Positions 24,901 to 34,100 of a stretch of 64,000 bases of DNA are shown here, piece by piece. The position numbers were made by a program, and so were the translations under genes. Each line of letters begins with the position of its first letter. The first letter of the stretch is position 1. The stretch lies in the IMG/VR virus record IMGVR_UViG_3300030328_002400, positions 35,648-99,647 of that record; one strand, 5' to 3'. The notes under the pieces are model-generated. The model saw only the letters and a list, made by a program, of their open reading frames with translations. It was not told the DNA's origin and ran no database searches. The DNA comes from a virus.

Positions 24901-25780
24901 AATAGCAGTACCAGTAGGAGCATTTACTATGGGGGAGATGCAAGATGGAGGAGAACAAGTTCTTACTCAAGAAGACTGGGATAAGCTACCTATTATACAA
25001 ATGGAAAAAGATAATACAAATGTAGAAATACCTACTCTTCCATCTAGATATGAGGTTATAGGAAAAGAAATAATGGAATCTAATAAAGTTACAGGAATTA
25101 CTCCTGAATTATTATTTTCTCAAGCATGGGTAGAATCAAACTTAGACCCATCTATAAAAAATGATAAAGGTTATATGGGATTAGGGCAGATTGGGCAAGG
25201 TGTTATAGAAGATTATAAAAAGGCTAATAAAGTTTCTGAATTAGATCCATTTAATCCTCAAGATAATTACAATGTTCAGAACTGGTATATGAATAGGATA
25301 TATAATTCTGAATGGGTTGATAAACCAAATCAATTAGATGACGTAAGATTGGCAAAAACTCTAGCAGGGTATAGCTTAGGGCCTAAGAAAGCTAGAGAAT
25401 GGTTTACTAAATTTAAAAACGCAGGAAAAGATATCTATAATTCATTTGACTGGTTAGATGATTTACCTGATGAGACTAGTAAATATATTAAGATGATATT
25501 GCGGGGAGAAAATACTCAAAGAAGACCACGTGTCCAAGAGAATATCCAAGATGCTTTAATTAATGATGAGTATAAATCAATAAGAGATCTTTACTTTAAA
25601 CGTAAAGGTGGTGAAAACAAAATAATTAAAATATATAGTGACTATATAAATGGAAAAGTAGTAGATGAACAAAGTGAAAAAATATATGATAAACTAAACC
25701 GGATATATTTAAAAGATGCAAGAAAGGAAGGGATGAGCGTTCCTAATTATATTATGACTCATCTAGCAGATGATTCTTAA
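18950..25780 (+). CDS. Giant multi-domain virion cargo protein: three zincin motifs, ART-like segment and lytic transglycosylase
   Basis: A 2276-aa protein that starts with HGRGLTDKQKRYFGAIAGG, a common start of phage cargo proteins. Ordered elements: HETLGH at 499-504 with E561 downstream; a 'DFTFHMGEDEKG' domain (about 780-1030); an ART-like segment (YRYGFDRDRIGGTWYSSD, about 1117-1190); zincin HELSH at 1338-1342 with E1398; an unknown domain (about 1525-1690); zincin HEFGH at 1872-1876 with E1920. A C-terminal SLT-type transglycosylase follows (E2062 in AWVESNLDP, GLGQI, AGYSLG). Three similar linkers (PQAQ/PKAQ-x-G then KK..PK..KY) begin at about 1036, 1488 and 1695. It is probably ejected to breach peptidoglycan and act on host proteins. 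The ART-like call is weak; transglycosylase and HExxH motifs are clear. Confidence 0.8.
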   Translation: MALTPGKAKKMLDDGTVHGRGLTDKQKRYFGAIAGGATPMKKINGGWLDKYAMGGTLPGASGMMYARTNTPEPLYTQSEMKAQKGTREFPREFPREIAIDNTAVRSIKIPPLEKPAKKPPKPDYTPLQTSPPKVLPMFSQDNRTYEQRKADEQRFADATSTNLPKGAAALTYLANPFRLIGDLYNKTVQPAATSLFSTSTLQPATGDFWTSDEVAKQLNLRNVQRQTGQISYGDQLYGNLMQGLPETGWAGLNLLGGRIIQGGLQYLPGKSVILNTLKRIPGYNYVRNTYNYFKRPLGDAVPIGREISIPSLLTRGKTPPNKLLTNPKVDADNFMQQWTNSPGFNERFYSQIKPYNPLPNVRPETIKRTLAARHRELQALESELLTYSEAGLHKALPRGKYLQQQVDDLTMEINQIYNVYYPKLAADNMKLIQSGKFPTVYSSTGFTPGSGGTYYIPHAGKPLNTLDNIFDTTNQIGNKSVVNTGGGASRNSEMLTGIHETLGHASNVGGRALGIETKSLIKGALKPNPRISKGTSEQIKSFLGPDATFDDWAKYLQEPTEMVARVMELRRQYINPKYWGTSKQYDIPDKLIDQMFRDGLSGKSKITPDFFRVIDKKGLKKLMQSLYATVPIAIGADGLLEYETPSSEIQLPKYKDGGWLDKYEVIEDDMGQLTNPGKITKINSPNITMKGVDFPVLGISDTGDKKMMQPGKDYKFDGNSVTEYPMAQGGMNIPLKTINKYGELERLTYPSSVWKDKEGNPQEVSLLDEVVVDYKGPIALAKEQMEEHGIADFLKAGYVKGKSERAYNNIVPEGYGNVAKNLDRVRRYRGDLGRDPEALWHSGPKDNKRHYTIPNREDAFRLYLGMPQVNNSFSVSDYRPGDSKDKSMVYLKPTYFNDEKIRQALVDQYYREVDDEDIKLGDKDIGNERGLPRGQWQGDGTPWPSHDNSLGDFTFHMGEDEKGTYISIYDIWDLNPFQPGKGSSVNKAADQLLEYVTSLGKKVTSKSEVSDIFEAGKPFEVYERIYIDPETRKILPQAQWGGIIKQGMKKLPKYLKKWLGKTDDVVPGPTSEVNFIDNVHKQQLDDVNRIVDYELYNAKNPPTLQDLVNHYNKQSGDVTSIYRYGFDRDRIGGTWYSSDLGDPLRYQQYGRGDGVFKADVPNDILRESYRGLVNNADAAAGKIPGLDPRFFQNSLTNFKEFKLTEGIASVFADEKFGKKTIEEYIDYLKSLKKQGGSIMAQDGLDLSGQHQKDFLKNWLHSPMGQQLLSNSYDGNENKTDFLTFRRGDVALDNVTIETGLGDFMGRYNKRPHLIQINENYLDKFAYSPGKEPKDVLLHELSHAQDYDAGLGFGKLNMPLSDVKFIEGLTKNKIKEDKKSYNLSRDEIKDLRYYGSPTEVRARLNALRYFYETDLGGGKNDEGLPSIFNSEVTPEMQETMKSHGQYRDLKKVYTDDEILQLLNTISYQDSDFNQEADKFIYARYGKELPKAQQGFFRNLIKKGGPKIMKYLDNLLGKTDEVVEVAPAAVKNYEMLPINKIDYPTHYGTTDTPGDEVITNALDILKAQGKYTDDVGFQIKDLVGENIQYLGNQGGRTIVNVPLPNGKSQMFYKSTDLAGKGTEGLWQPYAGHANILDFPGHGKVENWFIKDSGYKNWYDSKSFRDIAGNLDRIAAEQGWDMSEQILKSKLKHGGDLPKAQWGTFFKTFLKKAPKHAPKYIDNVVKPQNFDDLLKLPDDEFAKFTTMSKDTWKLIGNQKPDYQKRLMNNYKNMFTPSDDAVNIIKKSKEELISYYRTPEYRTRLTEGLKISDTEATKYIDDMIKEMDEANILFSNKKLPMDGLAQGASGSPRSTVTFTGAINDMNANQLRTLALHEFGHVSSYGKNSNLFKTFKAPKIRPRTRDTWTKGGNNDLIQYFDNPDEVRQRGIVALDYMKKNNLSIDDFMNISYDDIVRGTWDKKIPKDILELRQYYDPKQMKEYLKKMYTIAVPVGAFTMGEMQDGGEQVLTQEDWDKLPIIQMEKDNTNVEIPTLPSRYEVIGKEIMESNKVTGITPELLFSQAWVESNLDPSIKNDKGYMGLGQIGQGVIEDYKKANKVSELDPFNPQDNYNVQNWYMNRIYNSEWVDKPNQLDDVRLAKTLAGYSLGPKKAREWFTKFKNAGKDIYNSFDWLDDLPDETSKYIKMILRGENTQRRPRVQENIQDALINDEYKSIRDLYFKRKGGENKIIKIYSDYINGKVVDEQSEKIYDKLNRIYLKDARKEGMSVPNYIMTHLADDS
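19210..19235 (+). repeat. 12-bp tandem duplication (in frame)
   Basis: GAATTTCCTAGA is duplicated back to back and encodes REFPREFPRE within the N-terminal part of the giant cargo protein. This looks like a recent slippage event in a probably disordered region. Confidence 0.6.
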
Positions 25781-25810
25781 ACCTTAAATATTAGTGAATC
25801 TCCTTAATTA

Positions 25811-25829
25811 TTTGTATATTAATATTATA
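25811..25829 (+). promoter_or_regulatory. TTTGTATATTA element (candidate phage promoter)
   Basis: TTTGTATATTAATATTATA lies in the 51-nt gap before the gene at 25832 and ends 2 nt from its ATG. It matches the duplicated 19-bp element at 60982 and 61057 at 17 of 19 positions. Confidence 0.45.
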
Positions 25830-25831
25830 AT

Positions 25832-28303
25832 ATGAGCAAAGTGAATTTAAACAAAATAAGTGTAAAACAACAAGGCGGACAGATGATTCCACAACAACCT
25901 GGAATGAGAAATCAAACACAACAAGTTGATCCTAGAGTACAACAAGTTAGTGAAATGATTTCTATGTCTATGAATGATGGAAAAGATATTGTTGATGTTA
26001 TATTAGAATTGACTCAACAAGAAGTAGATCAGCAACTTATAGCTCAAGCACTTATGATGGGGGGAATGCAACAAGAAGATGTTCAAACTGTATTTGAACA
26101 AGTGGCAGTAAAAGCTGAACCACCTGGTCCTTCCAGCCCATCTGAAGTAAATGCTAATCCACAATTATTAGCAAGAAATGAAGAACTAGAATCTCAACCA
26201 GTAGATGTATTAGAAGGTATAGAAACTGATCCTTTTGCAAAGTCAGGTATAGAAATTAAAAAAGAAAATAGAGGAAAGTTTACTAAATGGGCTAAAGCAC
26301 GTGGTATGGGCGTACAGGAAGCTGCTAGAAAGGTTTTAGCTAATAAAGATAAGTATCCTCCATCTGTAGTAAAGATGGCTAATTTTGCACGTAATGCAGC
26401 TAAATGGAAAAAGGATGAAGGTGGTGAAATGGACTATACAGAACAAATGAGATTAAAAGAAGGCTCATATAATAAAGGTAGAGAACATATTTTAGATCCT
26501 AGATTTAGACAAGATGGTGGTGGTGTTGATGATATTAAGGGGGTGCTTAATAATCTAGCCGCTAGTACATATGCAGGTTATCAGGCGGTTGAACCTTATA
26601 TAACTGTACAAGATGATGATGCCCAATGGCAAAAATATATAAAAAATCATCTGAATCCAGTATATTGGGCAGATAACCTTCTACAAATATCTAGTATACC
26701 TGCTAATTTGATTAGAGAAGGTATAGAAGGAATAGGTGGAAAGGGAGATGGAAAATTTAATGCGGGTGATATTTTACCAGATCTATATAATACTACCATT
26801 ATGGATGAGAATGCAAACAATAAACTGGTTTCTGAAACATTAGGTATAGATAATTTCGTGGGTGCTACATTAATAGATCTGGCATTAGATCCTACAAGTT
26901 ATGTTGGTCTAGGAATACTTAAAAATCTAGGTACAAAAGGTTTAGCAAAACTTTCCAGAAAATTTCCACAACTGGTTAAACACATTCCTCAATTAGCAAA
27001 ACAAGATGGTGGTGACATAAGAACTCCCAGCTTTTTAGAATGGTATGAAGATGGCGGAGATACAGATGTAAGTCAAAACTATATTAATAATGAAACAACT
27101 ACTACTGGTGGTGGAATAAATTTAAGTGATTGGAATCAAAGAGCATTATTAGCTGGATCAACTAGTAATAATATATTATCAGATGCTATTTTTACTGCAT
27201 CAGATATTTATAATGAATTATTTTCTGGAGAAAGAGGAATTAGTGGTTTACAGAAAGGAGCTTTGCGTGGATGGGATGAGAAAGCCAATTATAATAAAAT
27301 GGTAGCACCTTTATATTATAATTGGGATCTTAATGTAGATACTTCTGATGAAAATGTTAATGCTTTAGCAGCTTATTATAAAAAGGTTGGTGAAGATACA
27401 ATAGCACAAACAGAAGCTAATCAAGCAGCAGCAGATGCTGAGATAGCAGCAACATATGAAGGAATGAATTTAGATGGAATAGACTTAGCTAGTATCCTTA
27501 GTGGAAAACCTGTTGTAACTGCTAAGACTAAGCAAGAATCTATAAACTCTATAGATAAAGATGGTGATGGTATTCCAGATATGATTGATATTGATGGAGG
27601 AGATGGTTCAGGTATAGCACCTAAACAATGGGGAGGTGACTTTAATCCATATGATCCAGATTTTGATATAGCTGATTACTTACAACAGTTTACTCAAACA
27701 GATTATGTGAGAGATACTCAAAATGTAGCTGATGCACAATTACAAAAAAGATTTCCTGATTTAGGTCTTACACCTCAACAAGAACAAAATCAACAATTTG
27801 TAGATAATTTAGAAACTCAAGCTGTAAATCAAAATATTGACAATGAAGAAGAGGTGGTGGTTGAACCTACTGCTGAAGAGTTATGGGATGCAGTTAATAA
27901 ACCAGAACTAGAAGCATCAAATAAACTAGAAGGAACATTGAATAGAGTTATGGATAGTAATGTAATGAGAGGGTTTAGTAGTTTATCAGATTCTGCAGTT
28001 AAAGCAGCTGGATTTTTTAATAGATTATATGAACAAGAAGAGGCTGATAAAGCTTATGAGGATAGAGCAGACGCTCTTATGGCAGATAATCTCGTTGCTA
28101 CTGTAACTAGTGATGCAGGTGATTTAGGTAATTGGAAAACAAATTGGGGATCATTTCGTAGTACAAAAGATAGAGTTACTGGTTATGATGAATTTTTTGA
28201 ACAACCAAATCTGAGAGTTGCTCAAAGAGGATTAGAAATAGAAGTAGATCAAAATTTATTAACGGAATTGATAGCAGCAGGTGCTGATATAGAAATATTA
28301 TAA
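25832..28303 (+). CDS. crAss-like virion cargo protein
   Basis: An 823-aa protein. The N-terminus is Gln/Met-rich (1-120). Residues about 143-195 (KENRGKFTKWAKARGMGVQE followed by AARKVLANKDKYPPSVVKMA) form a basic helical motif that I recognise in cargo proteins of crAss-like phages. A short DKDGDGIPDMID calcium-loop (thrombospondin-3-like) lies near 574-590. GGDIRTPSFLEWYEDGG-like Gly/Asp-rich linkers separate segments, resembling those in the preceding giant protein. No catalytic motif is seen. The TTTGTATATTA element just upstream suggests it may start a transcript. It is probably packaged with, or part of, the ejected protein set. Confidence 0.62.
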   Translation: MSKVNLNKISVKQQGGQMIPQQPGMRNQTQQVDPRVQQVSEMISMSMNDGKDIVDVILELTQQEVDQQLIAQALMMGGMQQEDVQTVFEQVAVKAEPPGPSSPSEVNANPQLLARNEELESQPVDVLEGIETDPFAKSGIEIKKENRGKFTKWAKARGMGVQEAARKVLANKDKYPPSVVKMANFARNAAKWKKDEGGEMDYTEQMRLKEGSYNKGREHILDPRFRQDGGGVDDIKGVLNNLAASTYAGYQAVEPYITVQDDDAQWQKYIKNHLNPVYWADNLLQISSIPANLIREGIEGIGGKGDGKFNAGDILPDLYNTTIMDENANNKLVSETLGIDNFVGATLIDLALDPTSYVGLGILKNLGTKGLAKLSRKFPQLVKHIPQLAKQDGGDIRTPSFLEWYEDGGDTDVSQNYINNETTTTGGGINLSDWNQRALLAGSTSNNILSDAIFTASDIYNELFSGERGISGLQKGALRGWDEKANYNKMVAPLYYNWDLNVDTSDENVNALAAYYKKVGEDTIAQTEANQAAADAEIAATYEGMNLDGIDLASILSGKPVVTAKTKQESINSIDKDGDGIPDMIDIDGGDGSGIAPKQWGGDFNPYDPDFDIADYLQQFTQTDYVRDTQNVADAQLQKRFPDLGLTPQQEQNQQFVDNLETQAVNQNIDNEEEVVVEPTAEELWDAVNKPELEASNKLEGTLNRVMDSNVMRGFSSLSDSAVKAAGFFNRLYEQEEADKAYEDRADALMADNLVATVTSDAGDLGNWKTNWGSFRSTKDRVTGYDEFFEQPNLRVAQRGLEIEVDQNLLTELIAAGADIEIL

Positions 28304-28305
28304 TT

Positions 28306-31113
28306 ATGGCTAAAATTAAAATAAATAAATTACCTGAAGGTTTTGAATTAGTTGACGGTAAAGTAAAAAGAATTTCCAAAAAAAGAGATGGAGGTTATGT
28401 AACTGGTGATCAAGCAGATTATGGTTTAGTAACAACCCCACAAGAATATTATGGTCAAACTAATTTTAATAACAATGAAGATAATGATGTAAGATATAGT
28501 TTAAGTAGAGTACCAAGAGAAGATGCAAATGTAGAAGCAGAAGGAGGAGAAACTGTATTAGCTGATTTAAATAGTAATGGTCAATTTGGTTTATATGATA
28601 TTAAAGGTCCTAGACACTCTAGTGGTGGTGTACCTATGTTTTTACCAGAACAATCCTTTATATATTCTGATACAGCAGCTTTAAAATTTAATAAAGATGA
28701 GATGGCTGAGTTTGGAATAGAATCAGGTAAAAGAAAAACTCCAGCAACTATATCTAAAAGATATCCTCTTAATCCTTATCTAGGAGCTATAAATGATCAA
28801 TATGCAGATGATATTTCTACACTAAGTGCAGAACTCATGTTAAAGAAAAATATGAATAACTTGTCTAAGTTAGCTTATGGACAAGAACTTAAAAAGAAAT
28901 TTGAAGATGGAGTGCCTTTAGCTGCATATCCATACTTAGATTCTAAAGGTATAGACCCTATAGAATTTACTGCTCAAGTAGAAGAAATATCTAAAAAACA
29001 AGCTCAAATAAATGCTATAGAAAGTTTACCCCCTGATCAACAACAAGCTATTATGATGTTACAAGAAATATTAGCACAAGCAGAACAACAAGTTCCAAAT
29101 AATGTTGACATGAGTTCTGGTCCTCAAGCTGGTTCTCCTGGTCAAGAACAATTAACTATGGCTAACAATCAATTAGGTCAAGATTTAATGGCTCAAAGAG
29201 GTGGTCAAACTGCTAGTAGCTATGCTAAAGAGCAGGGATTAGCATGGCCACAAGATACTAAAGATCCTGTATTTAATGAAGATACTAAGATGTGGGAATT
29301 TGATGATGGTACTCCTCCATTACAACAAGGAGAAGCTAGAAAACTAGTTCTTGACTTTAATGATGGTCAACCCATACAAGATCAGTATAAGATAACTGTT
29401 AGTGAAGAAGTGACAGGAAATGATGTAAGTGCAAATATTGAAACTAATGTCTCAGAAGGAAAAATTATTAATCCTTTACCTAAAACTCATGAACAATACG
29501 AAGCATTTGAAGATGCAATTGCTAGAGGTAATGTACAAAAAATTGTACCAAAGTATGATCCTTCTAAAAGAAAAACTGAGTATACACTTATTGAAATAGT
29601 ACCTAATCCACTGGATGCTCAACCTGAACTAGTAATGGTTGAGAGTGCAGATACAAGTGCTGGTACAGGAGAAATGATAAATATCTATGATGAAGATCAA
29701 GAAAAGATAATGGGAGTAATAGAAGGATTTCCTGATGCTAAATTTAGAAGAGGTATATATTCTGGTTTACAAAGAAGAGAAAATCAAGCTGGAGCTGGAT
29801 CTAATAGTTATGGTTATGATTTATCAGGTGAAGAAGCTGCAAAGGATTTTGAACTTAGATGGGGTGATGCATGGAAAGGTGGTCAATTTGAAGGAGCTAA
29901 TGGTGAAATGATTACTATTCCACCTGTAGAAGGATTTGATTATTCTTTATCAAAAGATGATCCAAAGTATAAAGAACAATGGGCAGCAGTTCAAAATAAT
30001 ATGCAGGCTATTGATAATGCATTTAGTGCTAAACATGGATTAACTCCAAGAGATATATTTGCAGGACAAAGAAAAGGAGAAAAGGTTGATGGATTACTAG
30101 GATTACATACACATAGTATAGATAGAAGATATCTAGGTAAACCAGGATCAAATGAATTAACAGCATCTTTAGATGATCCTATAAACGAAATACCTGGAAT
30201 TATTCCACCTCCTGCCATACCTCCTAAACCAGAACCATGGTTACAAGATGTATTAAATATAAATGCACAAAATCAATTAGAGAATCCTCTAATATTACCG
30301 GTAAGACCAAAATTACCTAGACAAAAAATAGACTATGTATTAGATGATTGGACAGGAAAAGTAAATAATATTAATGCAGCTTTAAATTCTAAACTACAAC
30401 AACTAGGAGCATTTGCAGGTAGATCTGGAGTAATGGGATCTGATATAGGTAAAGCCGTAGAGTTAAGTGAGAATGCTATAAATACAACTAATCTTAATAA
30501 TGTAGGAATAGTTAACCAAACAGCAGCTCAACAAGCTAGATTAGATATGGAGAATAATCTACAAAATCTTAAATTAAGAATGGATGAAGATGATGGAACT
30601 AACTTAGCATTACAAAGATTTACAGATTTCAAAAATTGGGATACAACAAAAAGTGCTGAATTAATGAATACCTTACTTACTAATCAGGCTAATACATATA
30701 ATCTAAATATGGCTAGAAAACCACAATTTAGAATAGATCCTACACGAGCTGGTGAGGGTACATGGACGGGTGATAGTAACATTTTTCACCAAACTGATCA
30801 AACATCTGAAGAAGAAAAAAGAAGAGACAAGATTTTTGAAACATGGAATTGGTTAGATACAAGAGGTATTGAAGATGATGATAAAGATAATTATATGAAG
30901 TATATACTAGGGGATTATGCTAAAAATAATAATAATGATGATGATGATGAATTTGAACAATATGCAGGACCACCTAGTGTAGTTTCTAAAAATCCTCCTA
31001 ATAGTTATTTTAATCCAGCAGCAAACGTTGAATCACGAAGAGGTAAAGAAGTAAAAAAACTAAAAAAATCAGCATATCCTTATTGGATGTCAGTAGGAAA
31101 AATGGGACGCTAA
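28306..31113 (+). CDS. crAss-like virion cargo protein with GPRHSSGG motif
   Basis: A 935-aa protein with a basic N-terminus. A conserved-looking segment at about 78-125 contains EAEGGETVLADLN, then GPRHSSGGVPMFLPEQSFIY-SDT. This arrangement recurs in crAss-like and related phage cargo proteins and has no known enzymatic role. The middle is Gln-rich and the later part helical (about 660-800). It ends in an Asn/Asp run (about 875-885) and a basic tail. It starts 2 nt after the previous gene. The following 59-nt gap holds a hairpin and a -7-like box, so the transcript may be partly ended or re-started there. Confidence 0.62.
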   Translation: MAKIKINKLPEGFELVDGKVKRISKKRDGGYVTGDQADYGLVTTPQEYYGQTNFNNNEDNDVRYSLSRVPREDANVEAEGGETVLADLNSNGQFGLYDIKGPRHSSGGVPMFLPEQSFIYSDTAALKFNKDEMAEFGIESGKRKTPATISKRYPLNPYLGAINDQYADDISTLSAELMLKKNMNNLSKLAYGQELKKKFEDGVPLAAYPYLDSKGIDPIEFTAQVEEISKKQAQINAIESLPPDQQQAIMMLQEILAQAEQQVPNNVDMSSGPQAGSPGQEQLTMANNQLGQDLMAQRGGQTASSYAKEQGLAWPQDTKDPVFNEDTKMWEFDDGTPPLQQGEARKLVLDFNDGQPIQDQYKITVSEEVTGNDVSANIETNVSEGKIINPLPKTHEQYEAFEDAIARGNVQKIVPKYDPSKRKTEYTLIEIVPNPLDAQPELVMVESADTSAGTGEMINIYDEDQEKIMGVIEGFPDAKFRRGIYSGLQRRENQAGAGSNSYGYDLSGEEAAKDFELRWGDAWKGGQFEGANGEMITIPPVEGFDYSLSKDDPKYKEQWAAVQNNMQAIDNAFSAKHGLTPRDIFAGQRKGEKVDGLLGLHTHSIDRRYLGKPGSNELTASLDDPINEIPGIIPPPAIPPKPEPWLQDVLNINAQNQLENPLILPVRPKLPRQKIDYVLDDWTGKVNNINAALNSKLQQLGAFAGRSGVMGSDIGKAVELSENAINTTNLNNVGIVNQTAAQQARLDMENNLQNLKLRMDEDDGTNLALQRFTDFKNWDTTKSAELMNTLLTNQANTYNLNMARKPQFRIDPTRAGEGTWTGDSNIFHQTDQTSEEEKRRDKIFETWNWLDTRGIEDDDKDNYMKYILGDYAKNNNNDDDDEFEQYAGPPSVVSKNPPNSYFNPAANVESRRGKEVKKLKKSAYPYWMSVGKMGR

Positions 31114-31120
31114 ACGTGAA

Positions 31121-31148
31121 AGGTTTACTTTAATAGATTGGTAAACTT
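31121..31148 (+). terminator. Possible hairpin between cargo genes
   Basis: AGGTTTAC (31121-31128) can pair with GTAAACTT (31141-31148) over 12 nt, with one G-U pair. There is no U run behind it, so it may be an attenuating or mRNA-processing hairpin rather than a true terminator. Confidence 0.3.
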
Positions 31149-31160
31149 AATAAATTATAT

Positions 31161-31168
31161 TAATTTTG
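31161..31168 (+). promoter_or_regulatory. TAATTTTG -7-like box
   Basis: TAATTTTG matches TAnnTTTG, with a TTG at 31138-31140 about 20 nt upstream. It is only 4 nt before the ATG at 31173, so a transcript from here would be practically leaderless. Such boxes occur by chance in AT-rich DNA. Confidence 0.25.
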
Positions 31169-31172
31169 AATT

Positions 31173-34100
31173 ATGGCTACATATATAAAAGGACACAAGA
31201 ATTTTTATCCAGATATTAAACCCTTTACACCAGACTATAAATTTCTGTCTGCAACATTGGATGCACGTCAGGCTATTTATGATCATAACTGGAAAGCTCA
31301 AAATGATCTATATAATAGAGTAGTATATTCTGATCTAACTAATCCTAATAGTATAGAATACCAAAGACAATTTACTGAAAAATTAGGTCCACAATTAGAA
31401 AAAATAGCTGGGTTAGATTTATCTTTACAGCAGAATGTTGAGTCTGCAAAATCTGTTTTTGCACCATTCTTTCAGGATGATACTGTTGTATATGATATGG
31501 TATGGACAGGTAGATTTAATGATGCAGTTAAAGAATATAATCAATTAGCTAGAAGTAATAAAGAAGAAGTTAGACAATTAGCTAGTGCAGATGTAGGATT
31601 ACAGAAGTTAGAAATAGACAGAAGGAAATTTATGAATGCTGGACGTGATGAAATACTTAATCAACCACTACCAGAATTAGTATTAGATGCAGATTTAGTT
31701 AGAAATGCACAAAAATTTCTATCTGAACTAGATCCTGCACTTACTATTACTATGCCTGTACCTAATCTAATTGATACAGGAAAAGTAGATAAGAAGGGTG
31801 ATCCAATATTTAGAGAAGATAATAAGTGGATTATTACTCAAACAAATGGATCTTTAATAGAAGGAGCAGCTTATGAACAAATAGTTAATTCTCTTTACAA
31901 TGATCCTAGAGTTACAAAATATTATGATGCTAAATCTTATGTACAAGCAAATATGTTTGCTAGAGAAGCTGTAGAAAGTGGTCAGGTAGCATCAGAAGAT
32001 CAAGGACTGCAATTGTGGGCAAATGAAACTATTGCAAGAATAAGATCAAAAAATTTAGAATATCAGGGTGAAGCAGAATATGCTGTTAGAAAAGCAAACC
32101 AAGTAAATATTAATTGGTCTAATTATGCTGAATCTCACGGAGTAGTACCAGGAAGTTTAGATGAACAAATTATGCAGAATAATTTAGATCAAGCTGAGCA
32201 GTTAGAAGCAGAGTTAAACAGATATCTTAATCAAAATACTTTTGCTGATAGTGATGATCCAGATGATATGGCTACATATAATAAAGCGGCCACTCTTTTA
32301 GCTAACTATAATATGGATATGGATATGCGTAAAGCTGCTAGACAATTTTCTCAAAGAGGAATGAAAGTAGAGCAAAAGGTAAATGACTATAGTTTAGCTG
32401 ATTATAAATCTACGTTAAAAATGAATGAACAGACCCATCAGTATACGTTAGATATGCTCAAGCAGGAAGATAAATATAATAGAGAGATGGAGTTAAAAGG
32501 AGTAGGTACAGGTTTGAACTGGGGTGGAGTTACACAGGGATATACAGGAGCAGGATCAAACTTTACAGTAGATGAGGGTGGAGAAATAATATTAGAAAAT
32601 GATTTTTATGCCTTAGATATTGTAAAAAGGGAGCAAGATTTTAATAGACTACAAAATGAAATGGTTAGTATGATACCTGACATGATTGTTGATTCAGGGA
32701 AATATGATGCTGATGAAGATGGACAATATACAATACCTTTAGTAAGTAATCCAGATCCAGATAATGACAGTGATTGGTATACAGGGGATATTGCTGGTAT
32801 AGAACAAATATTAGGAACAAGAGTAAAAGATGATGATGATTTAGATACTGATCAGTTTGAATATAGAGATGCTATCACTAATGTATTTGGAGAAATGCAA
32901 GACTACTACAATAATACCTGGGATGTACATAATGCTGATCCTGATAAAACAGGAGACCAGACTCTCTTTAATAGTATTCATGAAAGATTATTTGGTGGTG
33001 GAGCTGGTCAATTACCTGGTTTAGCTAAAAGGTTTCAGTTATACAATCAGGCAGTTAGACTATCTGAAGAGGATAGAACTAATAAAATAAACACTATAAA
33101 TGCTTCTCTTTTAAAAATAAGTGAAGATGATTTAACCAGTGTTCAACATGATATTAAAGAATTATATGGTAGTGGATGGGTGCCACCATTAGATAACAAT
33201 GGAAACTTCATGTCAAAAGATGCATACATGAAAAAAATGTATGCAATAATTCAAGATGCAGTATCTAGTGAAGAACTAGATCCATATCTTGAGATAGATG
33301 AAAAATTTGCATTTGATTGGGATTTGATGACAACCAAAATGGTTGGGACCGGAGGACCTGGGACGCAGTCAGCACCTACATCTGTTCCTGTATTAGATAA
33401 GAATAAAATAGATAAACATTCAGTGAAAGTTTATGATTATTTCTATACAAAATTAAAAGAACAAATAGAAAACACATCTTCAAGTACTTATTATAATAAT
33501 TCACGTGGTATAACTTCAACAGGTGGTGGAAGTAATATTTCATTTACACCTAGTCAAAGTATTACATCTAATTTAAATCCAGCACCAGGAAGTGATAAGT
33601 TTACGTTCCTAAAGGTTATGCAAGAACAAATGAAAAGTGATTTAGCAAGTGCAACTGGAGGATCTGGTTTTGTGGGATTTACAGCTAAGGACGTTAAAAA
33701 TTTGTATGAAGTAGATAGTGATAAAATTGATTATACTGATAAAGATAATATAATAGCACAATGGATTTGGGACAAAATTATAACTACTCAAGCTTCTTTA
33801 GGAGATAAGAGTAAGACTGCATTTAAAACTACATTCTTTTCAACTTGGGGACCTGAAGTATATGATGACAATAATAAATTAGTAAAGGATCCATTAGCAG
33901 CTTATCAATTTTCAAACTTTGATGATGCACTTACAAAGGCAATTACTAGTGACAATACAAACTATCCTATGATAGATGGAGATAAAGCAACCAAGGCAGA
34001 TATTCAAAAGGTTTTAAATACTGGATTTACATATCTATTTCCAAGATCAGCTACAATAAAAGCTAATAGGGCTGGTTACGACAGAACAGGTCAAGGAAGT

